Source of the DNA: Elstera sp043721315 | Lineage (GTDB): Bacteria; Pseudomonadota; Alphaproteobacteria; Elsterales; Elsteraceae | Assembly (NCBI GenBank): GCA_043721315.1 | Contig: JAYSQZ010000044.1 | Span: 1 to 64,000 of the forward strand | Direction of reading: 5' to 3' | DNA: 64,000 nucleotides | In this document: positions 14,803 to 24,274 of the stretch, piece after piece | How the letters are laid out: each line of letters starts with the position of its first letter | How positions within the stretch are numbered: position 1 is the first letter of the stretch | Position numbers and translations under genes: made by a program | Notes under the pieces: model-generated | What the model was told of the DNA's origin: nothing | Seen by the model: only the letters and a program-made list of their open reading frames with translations | The model's database searches: none

Positions 14803-16890
14803 TTAGACAATGGTATGCTGACGCATCCACACCACCGTATCGTGAAAAACCGCGCCGCCCGCCGGGGCGGGGCTATCGTCTGAAATCAGTGTATTGATCC
14901 CAAGGCCCTCTGGGAAATCACTATTTCGCCACAGCCCTTCTGCCACCAGCAGGGCCGGGTTCATCCCATCGCGTAAGCTCGCAGTAAGCGTTACGGCCCC
15001 TTGCACATTGCCGATTGTCACAGAATCCCCCTCGGCAATACCGTAAGCCGTTGCCGTGTCGGGGTGAATCAACAGGCGCGGTTTGCCCTCGCGCACCCGC
15101 GACGCCCCAACATCGGAAAAGCTGCTGTTGAGGAACTGCCGCGCGGGCGGGGCGATCAGCTTGAACGGGTGCTCCGCATCGCGCTGGGCGATACTATCCC
15201 AATGGTCTGGCAAACGCGGCAAACGCGGGTCGTCGATGCCGACCGTGGACCAATCGGGCGCGAAGTGGAATTTTTTATCAGGCGTCCCGAAACCCGTGCC
15301 AAAGCGGCCTTCGTCGGACCCAGGCGTGCAATCGACCCAACGTTGCGCCGCGAACGTCTCCAGATCAGGATAACCGGAGGCGCGCAACGTTTGATCGAGA
15401 ATCTCCCGCGCCGACAGATCGAAGCCGGGCAGCCCGCCGACGCCAAGGCGCTGGCCCAAAGCGTTGATCACCGCATGGTTGGAGCGGCATTCGCCCGGCG
15501 GATCAATTAGGCGCATCCCTACCTGCAAATGGCCGTGACCGCCTGCGGTGTAAAGATCGTCATGCTCCACGAACATGGTGGCGGGCAGCACAATATCGGC
15601 CATCAAGGCGGTATCGGTCATGAACTGCTCATGCACGACCGTAAACAAATCTTCCCGCGTGAAACCTTGCGCGACGAGGGCGGTATTGGGAGCCACCACC
15701 ATCGGATTGGTGTTCTGGATCAACAGCGCCATCACCGGCGGCCCGTCTTTTAACTCCGAACGATCGCCCGTGAGATGCCCGGTCAGGGCCGCGCCAATGC
15801 GGCTCATATCCATCATGCGAACACCCGCGCGGCGCAGCGGTGTGCCGTCGATCAAATTTTTATCGAGCTTATAGAGCGTGCCGCCATAGGACCAAAACGC
15901 CCCGCCGCCCGGCACCTGCCACGCGCCCGTAACCGCCGGAAGGCAAACGACAGAGTGCATGTTGAGGGTACCGTTGCGGACGCGGGTAAAACCGTAGCCG
16001 ACAGCGAGATAGGTTTTTTGCGTCCCCGTATAGAGCGCCGCGAAATCTTCGATCTGCCGCACCGTGAGGCCCGTAATAGCGGCGGCCCAAACCGGCGTTT
16101 TATCGGCGACCTGAGCTTCGAGCGCGGCATAATCCTTCGTGTGGGCCGCAAGATAAGCCCGATCCGCCCGCCCATCGCGAAAAGCCACGTGCATCACAGC
16201 ACAGGCCAGTGCGCCATCGGTACCCGGCAAGAGGGGCAAATGCACATCGGCAAGCGCGGCGGTTGGCGAGCGGTAAGGATCAATCACCACGATCTTCGCG
16301 CCGTTCTGCTTGCGCGCTTTGCTCATCAACCCCGCGATATGAACGTGGGTCGCTACGGGATTGCCGCCCCAAATCACGATCACCTCGCTGGTCAGCATTT
16401 CTTGCGGGTGCGTGCCACGCTCGAACCCCGTACCTGCCAGCCAGCCCGCACGCGGCAGAGCCGTGCAAATTGTGCGCTTTTGATCGGAATAGCCCAGCGC
16501 GTGACGCAGGCGGTTAATGCCGTCGCGCTGCACTTGGCCCATCGTGCCCGCGTAATAATAGGGCCAAATGGCTTCGGCGCCGTGCGTGGCGACAATATCC
16601 TTGAACCGCGTAGCGATCTCGTCCAGCGCATCATCCCAGGAGATAGGCGTAAACTGGCCGCTGCCCTTCGGCCCCGTGCGGCGCAGAGGCGTCATCAACC
16701 GGTCGGGATGATGCACGCGGTCAGCATAGCGCCCAACTTTCGCGCAGAGCACGCCCGCCGTATAGTCATTGTCCGACGCGCCCCGAAACCGGCCAACGCG
16801 GTTATCCGGCAGAATCTCCACCTCCAGCGCGCACGTCGCCGGGCAGTCATGGGGACAGGCGGAGGGCTTAAAAGCAGCGTCGCGGGGCAT
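14803..16890 (-). CDS. Molybdopterin oxidoreductase with N-terminal 4Fe-4S cluster
   Basis: Catalytic subunit of the DMSO-reductase superfamily, 695 residues. The N-terminal cluster motif has Cys12, Cys16, Cys20 and Cys49 (CPHDCPATC, then GVLCAK), which ligate a 4Fe-4S cluster. The molybdopterin oxidoreductase domain follows with conserved segments such as PISWDDALDEI, VIWGGNPVATH and IQNTNPMVV, and the C-terminal dinucleotide-binding beta-barrel domain starts near 570. There is no Tat signal, so it works in the cytoplasm. No partner subunits are adjacent. Substrate is unassigned; related proteins are annotated as biotin sulfoxide/trimethylamine-oxide reductase-like or formate dehydrogenase-like. 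Confidence 0.88.
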   Translation of the reverse strand: MPRDAAFKPSACPHDCPATCALEVEILPDNRVGRFRGASDNDYTAGVLCAKVGRYADRVHHPDRLMTPLRRTGPKGSGQFTPISWDDALDEIATRFKDIVATHGAEAIWPYYYAGTMGQVQRDGINRLRHALGYSDQKRTICTALPRAGWLAGTGFERGTHPQEMLTSEVIVIWGGNPVATHVHIAGLMSKARKQNGAKIVVIDPYRSPTAALADVHLPLLPGTDGALACAVMHVAFRDGRADRAYLAAHTKDYAALEAQVADKTPVWAAAITGLTVRQIEDFAALYTGTQKTYLAVGYGFTRVRNGTLNMHSVVCLPAVTGAWQVPGGGAFWSYGGTLYKLDKNLIDGTPLRRAGVRMMDMSRIGAALTGHLTGDRSELKDGPPVMALLIQNTNPMVVAPNTALVAQGFTREDLFTVVHEQFMTDTALMADIVLPATMFVEHDDLYTAGGHGHLQVGMRLIDPPGECRSNHAVINALGQRLGVGGLPGFDLSAREILDQTLRASGYPDLETFAAQRWVDCTPGSDEGRFGTGFGTPDKKFHFAPDWSTVGIDDPRLPRLPDHWDSIAQRDAEHPFKLIAPPARQFLNSSFSDVGASRVREGKPRLLIHPDTATAYGIAEGDSVTIGNVQGAVTLTASLRDGMNPALLVAEGLWRNSDFPEGLGINTLISDDSPAPAGGAVFHDTVVWMRQHTIV

Positions 16891-16956
16891 TCTTCAGGTC
16901 CAATAACGGCAATAACAGGAGTGTAGCTGACCAGAAGGCTGCCCCAAGGTAAAGAA

Positions 16957-17790
16957 CTAAAGCCCCGGCTCTTGCCGCCCTGCTGGGCTGGGGGCACCCG
17001 CCAGAAACGGGTTCGGGCCGCGCGGGCGGGCGAAGACGGCTTGCCAGACAATCCAGCCGAAAATCCCGAAAATCCCCGGCACGGTCAGCCACGGCCAGAA
17101 CGACAGAACCCCCGGCTTCTCGGCTTGCGGCGCAACAACGGGCGGCGGGGCGGTGATCATGCGCGTTACCGTTACCTCCTGCTGCGGCACCGCCATCGGA
17201 TTGGTAGGCGCGCGCTGGGAGATGGGCGGACGGTTGCTAATCCCCGGCGGCAGAATGGGCGTGCTGGCTTGCGGCGCACTCGGAAGCGGCGGCGCTGCAC
17301 GGGACGGCACTCCCCCCGTAACCGAGGGTGCCGACATCGCACCACGCTGACCATACCCCGTAATCACCTCTTGCGAGCCGCCGAGCGCTTGCCCAGAGAC
17401 AGACGCCTGCGGGGCCGCCGCTACTTTCGGCGGCGGGGCCGCTGCTGCTGCTGCGGCTTGCTGTTGGCGCTTCTGGGCGCTTTCCAGGCTCAGGGGATTG
17501 CTGAATTTGGTATCGCGGGTTTGGCGAAGGGCATTTAGCGTCGCACTATCGAGCTTACCCGTTACCGGCAGCTTGGCTTGCGCTTGAAACTTTTGCAGCC
17601 CCTCAGCCGTTTGCGGCGTCATCTCTCCGGTTGGGCGGCGCGCGAAATGGCCCATCAGCATCAATATCTTCTGGGCCTCCTCCACCTCGTCCTTGCTTTG
17701 CGCCTGGGCAGGCATGGGCAGAACGAGCGGGAGCAGCAAGAGTGCCGTAGCCAGAAGGCGCGCGGCGCGGGAAGCAGTTAGGTTTGGCAT
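16957..17790 (-). CDS. Peptidoglycan-binding-domain protein with C-terminal membrane anchor
   Basis: 277 residues from ATG 17790, chosen because a clean signal peptide follows (hydrophobic core, AQA cleavage site near residue 31); an open frame upstream lacks one. A PG_binding_1 domain occupies about 35-95 (EAQKILMLMGHF... LPVTGKLDSATLNAL). Then comes a long low-complexity linker rich in Ala, Pro and Gln, including a run of Ala near 115, and a single transmembrane helix near 235-258 followed by basic residues. It probably links the inner membrane to the wall across the periplasm. No enzymatic domain is seen. Confidence 0.8.
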   Translation of the reverse strand: MPNLTASRAARLLATALLLLPLVLPMPAQAQSKDEVEEAQKILMLMGHFARRPTGEMTPQTAEGLQKFQAQAKLPVTGKLDSATLNALRQTRDTKFSNPLSLESAQKRQQQAAAAAAAPPPKVAAAPQASVSGQALGGSQEVITGYGQRGAMSAPSVTGGVPSRAAPPLPSAPQASTPILPPGISNRPPISQRAPTNPMAVPQQEVTVTRMITAPPPVVAPQAEKPGVLSFWPWLTVPGIFGIFGWIVWQAVFARPRGPNPFLAGAPSPAGRQEPGL

Positions 17791-17874
17791 GGGTGTGTTA
17801 TGACCGAAGGCCCAAGGGGTTCGCAAGAGAATGTCATACAACCCTGCCCCACAAAAGCGGCAGAATCGCGGCAG

Positions 17875-18606
17875 TCAGCCCCCCGCAATCACCGCGAGAT
17901 AGCGTTTCACGGTCGGCTCCAGCCCCTCCACCAGCGTGTCGGCGATAATGGCGTGGCCGATAGACACTTCATCGGGCGTCAAGCGCGCTAAGCAGGCGGG
18001 CAGATTGACGGTATCGAGATCATGCCCGGCGTGAACGCGCAATCCCAAGCTCCGTGCGTAATCCGCCGCGCGGCCCAAGTCTTCCAACAGCGCCGCGCCC
18101 GTGGGAGTGCCGAACGCTTGCGCGAAAGCCCCCGTATAAAACTCCACCGCGTTAGCCCCCCCACGGGCGGCGTAGGCGACCGACGTTTCCGTGGCGTCGC
18201 AGAACACCGACACCCGCAGCTTGCCGTTGAAGAAACGCACCGCAGCAGCCAGCCCATCGTGATCATCATAGGCCCGCCAGCCGCGCGAGGAGGTCACTTC
18301 CCCCGGCATAACCGGAACGACGGTGAATTGATGCGCCCCAGCCTCATAGGCGCACCGCATCAGTTCGGGCCGCAAATCGCCTTCGACATTGAGTTCCACA
18401 TCGCCGCGCGCCACCTCCGGCAGTCCGGCAAACGCGATAACGTCTTCGAGCGTGGCGTGGCGCGCGTCGGCGCGCGGGTGCAGGGTGAGGCCCTCGGCCC
18501 CCGCCGCGATGCACAGCCGCGCCGCCGCGAGAGGATCGGGACTGTTTCCGCCGCGCGAGTTCCGCAGCAGGCACACCTTATTTAGATTAACGCTCAACCG
18601 GGTCAT
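17875..18606 (-). CDS. pdxJ: Pyridoxine 5'-phosphate synthase
   Basis: Last step of the DXP-dependent vitamin B6 pathway: condenses 3-amino-2-oxopropyl phosphate with deoxyxylulose 5-phosphate. 243 residues from ATG 18606. Recognisable blocks are NLNKVCLLRNSRGG (7-20), TLHPRADARH (41-50) with the active-site His43, ELNVEGD (71-77) with the catalytic Glu75, FYTGAFAQAF, VHAGHDL and SIGHAII for phosphate binding. The N-terminal NLNK and the HPRADARH block differ from the E. coli-type NIDH and HLREDRRH and resemble the divergent PdxJ type of Bacteroidetes. The start overlaps the stop of the HAD gene in ATGA. Confidence 0.92.
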   Translation of the reverse strand: MTRLSVNLNKVCLLRNSRGGNSPDPLAAARLCIAAGAEGLTLHPRADARHATLEDVIAFAGLPEVARGDVELNVEGDLRPELMRCAYEAGAHQFTVVPVMPGEVTSSRGWRAYDDHDGLAAAVRFFNGKLRVSVFCDATETSVAYAARGGANAVEFYTGAFAQAFGTPTGAALLEDLGRAADYARSLGLRVHAGHDLDTVNLPACLARLTPDEVSIGHAIIADTLVEGLEPTVKRYLAVIAGG

Positions 18607-19364
18607 CGCGGCATTCCTTCTGTATCTGAACGACCGTAGGGCTGCTCCCCTACAATGCTCCCTGACGGAAATTGCGCCTCGACCCACATCGGCACGTCGC
18701 GAATATCCGACAGGCGCACATAACGCGGGTGCCCCAAGGGTTCCGGGGCCTGCTCGTGTGCCCAAGTGAGAGAGTATGGAATATGCACGCCCCACCCGCC
18801 GATGTCTAAAATCGGTAGCACGTCTGAGCGTAAGGAATTGCCGATCATCACCAGCCGTTCGGGCGCAACCCCGTGCCGGGCCAGCAGGCGAGAGTAACTG
18901 AGCGTGTCTTTCTCGCTGATGATTTCCACCGCCGTAAACAAATCGGCAAGGCCGGAGCGCGCCACTTTATTTTCCTGATGGAACAGATCACCCTTCGTAA
19001 TCAGCATAAGCGGGAAGCGCGTGGCAAGCTGCTCCAACACATCGCCCACGCCGTCGAGCAGCGTGACCGGATGGGCCATCATCTCCTTCCCTAAATCGAG
19101 TAAGGCTTGCAACACTATCGCGGGCACCGTGCCGTCGGTCACGTCAATAGCAGTTTCGATCATCGACAGCGTAAAGCCCTTCACGCCGTACCCGAAGATA
19201 CCAAGATTACGCCGCTCGGTGCGGGTCAACCGCTCCCGCAAGGCCCCTGGCTCGGCATAGGGCGCGAGCAACTGGGCGAAAGCTTCTTCGGTCAACGCGA
19301 AGAAAGTTTCGTTATGCCACAGGGTATCGTCGGCATCAAAAGCCAGGAAGGGTTCACTGGACAT
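18603..19364 (-). CDS. HAD-superfamily hydrolase
   Basis: Haloacid-dehalogenase-fold phosphatase of 253 residues. Motif I DADDT is at 10-14 (nucleophile Asp10, general acid Asp12), motif II is LLITKGD, and motif IV appears as GNSLRSDV. A helical cap lies between motifs I and II (about 20-105), as in YjjG/phosphoglycolate-type enzymes. Its stop overlaps the pdxJ start by four bases, so it may act on a phosphorylated B6 vitamer or precursor; this is a guess from coupling. Confidence 0.85.
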   Translation of the reverse strand: MSSEPFLAFDADDTLWHNETFFALTEEAFAQLLAPYAEPGALRERLTRTERRNLGIFGYGVKGFTLSMIETAIDVTDGTVPAIVLQALLDLGKEMMAHPVTLLDGVGDVLEQLATRFPLMLITKGDLFHQENKVARSGLADLFTAVEIISEKDTLSYSRLLARHGVAPERLVMIGNSLRSDVLPILDIGGWGVHIPYSLTWAHEQAPEPLGHPRYVRLSDIRDVPMWVEAQFPSGSIVGEQPYGRSDTEGMPR

Positions 19365-19615
19365 CAGAAAAAAGTCTTCGCAAGATCAAGAGGGGAGCGA
19401 TGATCAAGGTGGTTGCAACACGCATTGCCGGTAAAAGCCCCGTGTGAAGTGCTGCCGTGAAGCGCCAGATTGATGATTTTAGGAGCCGTCATAGAAAAGA
19501 GTGTAGCCGAGCGGCGGGCGCGGGCAACCTTTTCCCGATGCCGCTTTTTGGTTTCAGTCAATTTTTACGAACTGCGTCTATGCTTCTGGTAAATGCTAAC
19601 TTCAGCGCTTATCCT

Positions 19616-19630
19616 CTCGCAAAAAGCGAG
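19616..19630 (+). promoter_or_regulatory. Small hairpin before the diguanylate cyclase start
   Basis: CTCGC and GCGAG with an AAAAA loop end 17 bases before the GTG start at 19648. The AGGA motifs used for ribosome binding follow immediately. The remaining spacer 19365-19615 shows no gene I would support. Confidence 0.25.
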
Positions 19631-19647
19631 GAAAATAGGACCAACAC

Positions 19648-20781
19648 GTGCAGAAAACCAATAAACGCCTGTGGGACATTGGGCGAATGGCCTGGGATCG
19701 GTTGATCCTAACCGGCGCCCCGCCCACCCCTGAAAACTACGCTCTGTGGTATCATGCCACCGGTGGCACGATTGCGGGCTTGCCGGAAGCTATGGCGGAG
19801 CTGGCAGCTGCCGGCTTGTTGGCGCAGCCCAATGCGCTTAACTCGCTGCAAACGCGCTTCTTCCCGGAAAGCCTTAAAGCGCTCACGCTGCCCGCAGACC
19901 TGATTGCGGAGGCCCCTACCGAGGCCCCGCCGGGAGAGCCGCGCCCTTCCAACCCCTCGCTCGTTCACCGTGTGGCTGGTGATGCTGGGGATATTATGGA
20001 GGAGGCGGCGGACGTGCTGTCGCAGGCCGACCGTGCTCATGCCGACTATGCCGAAACCCTGGCCGGGCTTCAGCCAACCCATATAGATACGCCATCGAGC
20101 CTGAAAACCGCGATTAGCTTGCTGTCAGCGGAGACCGATACGGTTATCAGCGAGAATGCGGCCCTACGCGCCCAGCTTGCAGGCCTGTCGGATCGAATGC
20201 GCGCCCTGCGGGAAGAACTCTCGGCCACGCAGCACGACCTAGGGCGAACGCAAGTCCACTTATCGGAAGCGCGGATTGCGGCGGATACGGACGCCCTCAC
20301 CCATCTGCTCAACCGCCGCCGGTTCGAGCAAGATTTGAGGACGTTGCTTCGCAGTGCCGACGGCAAATTCTGTCTTGTGTTGTCGGATATTGATTTCTTC
20401 AAAAATTTCAACGACCAGCACGGTCACGTCCTGGGCGATCAAGTGTTGCGTTTGGTCGCTCAGGGGCTGGCCCAGAGGGTAGAGAGACTAGGCCGAGCTT
20501 ATCGCTTCGGCGGGGAAGAATTTGCGCTGCTGGTGCGCGATATGGACCTGCCTCAGGTGTTCGATCTGTGCGAGGTCATTCGGCGCGATGTCGCCACACG
20601 GGCAGTGGTTAACCGCACGACAGGGCAGCCGCTCGGGCGCATTACACTCTCGGCAGGGGTGACGGTGGCGCAAAGCGGGGAAACCAGCGACCAGATCATC
20701 AGTCGCGCCGACCGGGCGCTCTATGCCGCCAAAAATCAAGGCCGTAACCGTGTTATCGCCGATCCGCCCCTCGCGCCGTAA
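19648..20781 (+). CDS. Diguanylate cyclase (GGDEF domain)
   Basis: Makes cyclic di-GMP from two GTP. 377 residues, GTG start with TAGGA eight bases upstream. The N-terminal 150 residues match no sensor domain I recognise, and there are no membrane segments, so it is cytoplasmic. A coiled coil at about 165-212 leads into the GGDEF domain, whose active-site loop is GGEEF at 288-292, an active variant; the DIDFFKNFND metal/GTP segment at 247-256 is intact. The RxxD product-inhibition site expected before the loop is absent (Glu and Gly at those positions). It lies just upstream of the polysaccharide genes, whose output c-di-GMP commonly controls. Confidence 0.93.
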   Translation: MQKTNKRLWDIGRMAWDRLILTGAPPTPENYALWYHATGGTIAGLPEAMAELAAAGLLAQPNALNSLQTRFFPESLKALTLPADLIAEAPTEAPPGEPRPSNPSLVHRVAGDAGDIMEEAADVLSQADRAHADYAETLAGLQPTHIDTPSSLKTAISLLSAETDTVISENAALRAQLAGLSDRMRALREELSATQHDLGRTQVHLSEARIAADTDALTHLLNRRRFEQDLRTLLRSADGKFCLVLSDIDFFKNFNDQHGHVLGDQVLRLVAQGLAQRVERLGRAYRFGGEEFALLVRDMDLPQVFDLCEVIRRDVATRAVVNRTTGQPLGRITLSAGVTVAQSGETSDQIISRADRALYAAKNQGRNRVIADPPLAP

Positions 20782-20847
20782 GGCATCGTTCACCATATCC
20801 CGGTTAGTCTAATCTCAGCAGCGAGCTTGAGAGGGGGGAGGGTTGGT

Positions 20848-22299
20848 ATGAGTGAGCGGGTTGACCGGCAAACAATTGCCTTCTTATCGAACCAGACCTT
20901 AACCCCGGTTCAAAAACGGCTGGCGGATCGACTGGAGCAGCAGGGCTATCGCTGCGTCTGGCTGGTGCCAGGGCAGCGCTGGGACCGCTGGCTGGCGGCC
21001 CAGGGCGTACCGGACTCGCAGCGCTTGGCGCTTTATGCCCTCACGGAAGGCTCGAAGCAGCTTCCCGTCGTCACCGCCAAAACCCTTGCCGCCTCCTGGG
21101 AACAAGAAGACCGCCCGCCAGTCGCCGCCCTCATCCAGATGGATCGGCTGATGCGAGCGCGCCCGGCAGACCGCGCCTGGCAAATTCTGGCACGCTATGG
21201 GCAAGCGATTGAGGCGTTCTTGCGCGACCAGCAGGTTATTGCCTGCTTTGGCGAGCAGACTTGGGCCTGGGAAATGCTGACGGCGCTGATTGCGCGCCAA
21301 CAGGGGCGCGGTTGCTATTTCTACAGCACCGTCCGCATCCCGTCGGAGCGCTGGGGAATTTTCGAGCCGATTACGCACCGGCTTGTTCACTGGCGCGCGC
21401 CCACCGAGGCCGATGCCGCCTGGGCCGACGCTTTTCTACCCGCATGGCGCGCCCGCCCGGTGAAACCTTTTTATGCCGCAAGCCACCCTTCCGCCCTCAG
21501 CATCCGCCGCTCTTGGTGGCAGGAGTTGCGGCGCAGGCTAACTCCCGCCTCCGAAACGCTCGATGATATTACCGTGCGCCCAACCCTGGCCGCACTCAAG
21601 GATCGCTTGCGCCTCGCCTGGAACGCCGCCCGTCTGCGCCTGTTTCCACCGTTCGAGCCAGCCCCCGCAGCGGGCCGGTTCGTGTTGTTTTGCCTGCACC
21701 ATGCGCCGGAAGCCTCGATTGACGTGTTCGGCGCACCGCATTCGGATCAGGCCCATCTTATCCAGCGCCTATCGCGGCTGCTGCCCGCTACCCACGAGCT
21801 TTGGGTGAAGGAACATCCCGATTGGCTGGGCGACCGTTCCCCCGGCTGGTTGCGCCAGATCGCCGCCCTGCCCAATGTTCGGCTGATTGACCCTGCCGAC
21901 AGCACCTTCGCGCTCTTGAACCGGGCCGATCTGGTGGTGACGATTACCGGCACGGCGGGGTATGAAGCCGCGCTGATGGGCCGCCCCGCCGTTGGCCTTG
22001 CGCCTGTGTTCTTCGATCCGCTGATGCGCGTGTCGGCGGCGGATTTTCCCGATCCGCTGCTGTGGCCGATGCGCAAACTGTTGACGCCACCCTCGGATGC
22101 CACCCGCCAGCGCCAGGAAATTGAATGCCGCGATTTTTTAGCCCGATTGCACGCGAATAGTTTTGAAGGTTTCCCCGATCGACTGGCCCGCGAGATTCAA
22201 GAAGGGCGCGAAGACCAGCAAGCCATAGAGGCTATCGCTTTGGGATTGCAGGAATTTTTACAATTAGCGCATCCCCGACAAGCCCTTCCCTCGACGTAA
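20848..22299 (+). CDS. KpsS/LipB-like capsular polysaccharide protein
   Basis: 483 residues from ATG 20848, with a purine-rich Shine-Dalgarno just upstream; a TTG 21 bases earlier is in frame but less likely. The C-terminal half has features of the capsule-synthesis family (KpsC/KpsS-like, GT-B fold): VKEHPDW near 320, then DSTFALLNRADLVVTITGTAGYEA and GRPAVGLAP, which resemble the nucleotide-sugar or lipid-acceptor site of that family. Those proteins build the Kdo linker between lipid anchor and capsule; here the transferred sugar is unknown. It is cytoplasmic. It opens the polysaccharide region and lies 66 bp after the diguanylate cyclase. Confidence 0.7.
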   Translation: MSERVDRQTIAFLSNQTLTPVQKRLADRLEQQGYRCVWLVPGQRWDRWLAAQGVPDSQRLALYALTEGSKQLPVVTAKTLAASWEQEDRPPVAALIQMDRLMRARPADRAWQILARYGQAIEAFLRDQQVIACFGEQTWAWEMLTALIARQQGRGCYFYSTVRIPSERWGIFEPITHRLVHWRAPTEADAAWADAFLPAWRARPVKPFYAASHPSALSIRRSWWQELRRRLTPASETLDDITVRPTLAALKDRLRLAWNAARLRLFPPFEPAPAAGRFVLFCLHHAPEASIDVFGAPHSDQAHLIQRLSRLLPATHELWVKEHPDWLGDRSPGWLRQIAALPNVRLIDPADSTFALLNRADLVVTITGTAGYEAALMGRPAVGLAPVFFDPLMRVSAADFPDPLLWPMRKLLTPPSDATRQRQEIECRDFLARLHANSFEGFPDRLAREIQEGREDQQAIEAIALGLQEFLQLAHPRQALPST

Positions 22300-22401
22300 A
22301 CAGTCATACGATCACAGCATATCAGGCAGTACTTGCTATGCGGCTTACGCAAAGTTGCCATTCGTTTTTGCGAAACACGTCTCTCAAAAAAGTCAGAAAT
22401 T

Positions 22402-22416
22402 TTAACCATCTCTTAG
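22402..22416 (+). promoter_or_regulatory. CtrA-like site upstream of the 578-residue protein
   Basis: TTAA-N7-TTAG, one base off the full CtrA consensus TTAA-N7-TTAA; the left half reads TTAACCAT, the form of strong CtrA half-sites. It lies 96 bp before the next ATG. The surrounding 22300-22511 spacer contains no gene; an inverted repeat CGCAAA/TTTGCG (22348-22353 and 22367-22372) lies to its left. Confidence 0.4.
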
Positions 22417-22511
22417 CGGAGTGCTGCTAATGTGAACTGGTCAGAAAGAGCGAGCTGACAGAAAGTCGCTCGTTGGGATCAGAACCGGCATCGCGCTGGA
22501 TGGAGTTGAAG

Positions 22512-24248
22512 ATGGTAGAGATCACGCCAAGCGTTGGAACGATTGACAAGTACATCGGTTCTGCCGAAGCCGCGATCCGTAAGGGGTTATCAACGACCCC
22601 AACGGCCCCCGCAGGCGCAACTCCAGCCCAAGCCACAAACGCACAGGCACAAGGGCTAGCGATAACGGATACGATTTCGCTTGCCGACCGTGCGGACTCG
22701 ATGCTGGCCATTTACGGCTCCAATGCACGGTTCCAGAGCAATGTTCAGGCTCTGAAAGATAATCTCAGCGCTAGGGTGCTCGGCTCCATCGGGTCCGGCG
22801 CGGCTTCCTTCACTCAGGCAGCATCGTCCACCACCAACCAAGCGCGCACGCTGGAAAATGGCACGACGCGCAACACCGAAGTTACTATTGCCGCCCGCAC
22901 GATCGAGCAGACCGCCGCGAAGAATAATAACGGCGTTGGTGTTCAACGTAGCTTCAGTGAAACCATTATCCGTGAGAGTGGCGGCAACCTGAAGGCCGGT
23001 CAGGCCTATGCAGATACCGTTCGCCAGGAAAAGACCACGGCAGTCACGTCTGCCGACGCGGCTAAAGGCACACTGACGCAGGCCTTTAAGATTGAATCTG
23101 TTGTTACGTCCTCCGCCGATGGCAATACGGTGTTTGAGAACCGCGACCGCACAATCGTTTATAGCCTGACGAAAGACGGTAACTATCAGAAGTCGTTGCG
23201 CGAAGTTCTGACCTCGATCACGAAGAACGCTGCCGGCGCTGTGGTTGCTTCAGGGCAGACGCTGACTTCGGAAACGTCGGTTCTCAACGCAGTCAGCGGT
23301 AGCCTTCGGGTCACGCGTACTGGCGAGAGCGTGACGGCGAGCGATGTGAACGGTCAAACGCTCGTATCAGCACGCTCTGCTGTGACGACAACGACCGTGG
23401 CCGATACCAGCAGTGGCACAAACCCAACTGCGGGGGCCGTCACGGTCAGCGAAGTGTCCAGGGCCTCGTCGGTCCTGAGCCGGAACGATGGAACGGTCGA
23501 TACCAGTTCAACCTCGCAACGCAACTCCACCTTCAACGGCACAGGCACGACGGTAACAAGCGCCAGCACGACGGTTGCAGCTCAAGGCTCTTGGCTGAAG
23601 GCCGATGGCACCATCGGCGGCGGCTCGGCAGAACGCACCGCGAGCTTCACGGTAGCGCAGGCCGCAGGAGCACAAGTGCTAAACCGCTCCAACGCCACGG
23701 TTGCAGTGAGCAACGTTGGCGTGCGCGCTAACGGTGTTATCGACGTGCAAGCCTATAATGTCGGCGTCAAGACCGCGACCTCTAAGGGCAAACTGTCGGC
23801 TCCGGCGCTGTCGGTCACGGGGACCACGGTGCAAACTCAAATCGCTGCCGGAACGCAAAACGCTGGTGCCGCCGCAACGAGAGGCCCCAGCTATTTGCTC
23901 GCGAATGGCGTGCTGACGCTGCAAGCCGCGACCGACCGTGTGACGGGTCCGAAGATAACGCTTGATGTCGCGAACCGGAAGCTGCAAGCCACCGGCAGAA
24001 TCGCTGCAGCGGGCGCGTCAGTTGACGGCATTGCCGGCATGTTGCAAGCCTACAATAGCAAAGGCACTGCGCCCCTGTCTGTCACCCGCGATCAGAACGA
24101 TACACTGACCGCAGTCGCGAAGAACCCGACCAGCACACGGACGGCGCAGACCGCCATTCAGGCTTACCAAAGCAACTTCTCGCTCGGTACTGTGACCAAC
24201 GGTGTGCGCGGTTTCACGCCGGTAACGAGCTTGGTGAAGCTGGCTTAA
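22512..24248 (+). CDS. Unrecognised 578-residue Ser/Thr/Ala-rich protein lacking Cys and His
   Basis: Function unknown. ATG 22512 has GGAG six bases upstream. It has no signal peptide, membrane helix or known domain. Composition is striking: Ala, Thr, Ser, Val and Gly dominate, there is no Cys or His, and a single Trp, as in extracellular filament, autotransporter-passenger or type I-secreted proteins. The first 60 residues look helical; from about 190 onward the pattern suggests beta strands alternating with Gly/Asn/Asp turns. There is no RTX repeat. It is monocistronic, ended by a strong terminator, and sits between polysaccharide genes behind a CtrA-like site. A surface or matrix protein is the best guess; a flagellar-export substrate is an alternative. 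Confidence 0.75.
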   Translation: MVEITPSVGTIDKYIGSAEAAIRKGLSTTPTAPAGATPAQATNAQAQGLAITDTISLADRADSMLAIYGSNARFQSNVQALKDNLSARVLGSIGSGAASFTQAASSTTNQARTLENGTTRNTEVTIAARTIEQTAAKNNNGVGVQRSFSETIIRESGGNLKAGQAYADTVRQEKTTAVTSADAAKGTLTQAFKIESVVTSSADGNTVFENRDRTIVYSLTKDGNYQKSLREVLTSITKNAAGAVVASGQTLTSETSVLNAVSGSLRVTRTGESVTASDVNGQTLVSARSAVTTTTVADTSSGTNPTAGAVTVSEVSRASSVLSRNDGTVDTSSTSQRNSTFNGTGTTVTSASTTVAAQGSWLKADGTIGGGSAERTASFTVAQAAGAQVLNRSNATVAVSNVGVRANGVIDVQAYNVGVKTATSKGKLSAPALSVTGTTVQTQIAAGTQNAGAAATRGPSYLLANGVLTLQAATDRVTGPKITLDVANRKLQATGRIAAAGASVDGIAGMLQAYNSKGTAPLSVTRDQNDTLTAVAKNPTSTRTAQTAIQAYQSNFSLGTVTNGVRGFTPVTSLVKLA

Positions 24249-24274
24249 CGCTGAACCCTTCGGGGCTAGAACAG

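Noticed and set aside
15775..16926. Long plus-strand open frame of 383 codons
   Set aside because: Exactly antisense to the molybdopterin oxidoreductase; Arg/His-rich translation typical of a GC-rich shadow frame.
19364..19561. Short minus-strand open frame of 65 codons upstream of the HAD gene
   Set aside because: No ribosome binding site and no recognisable sequence; ends exactly at the HAD start, which favours a leader region.
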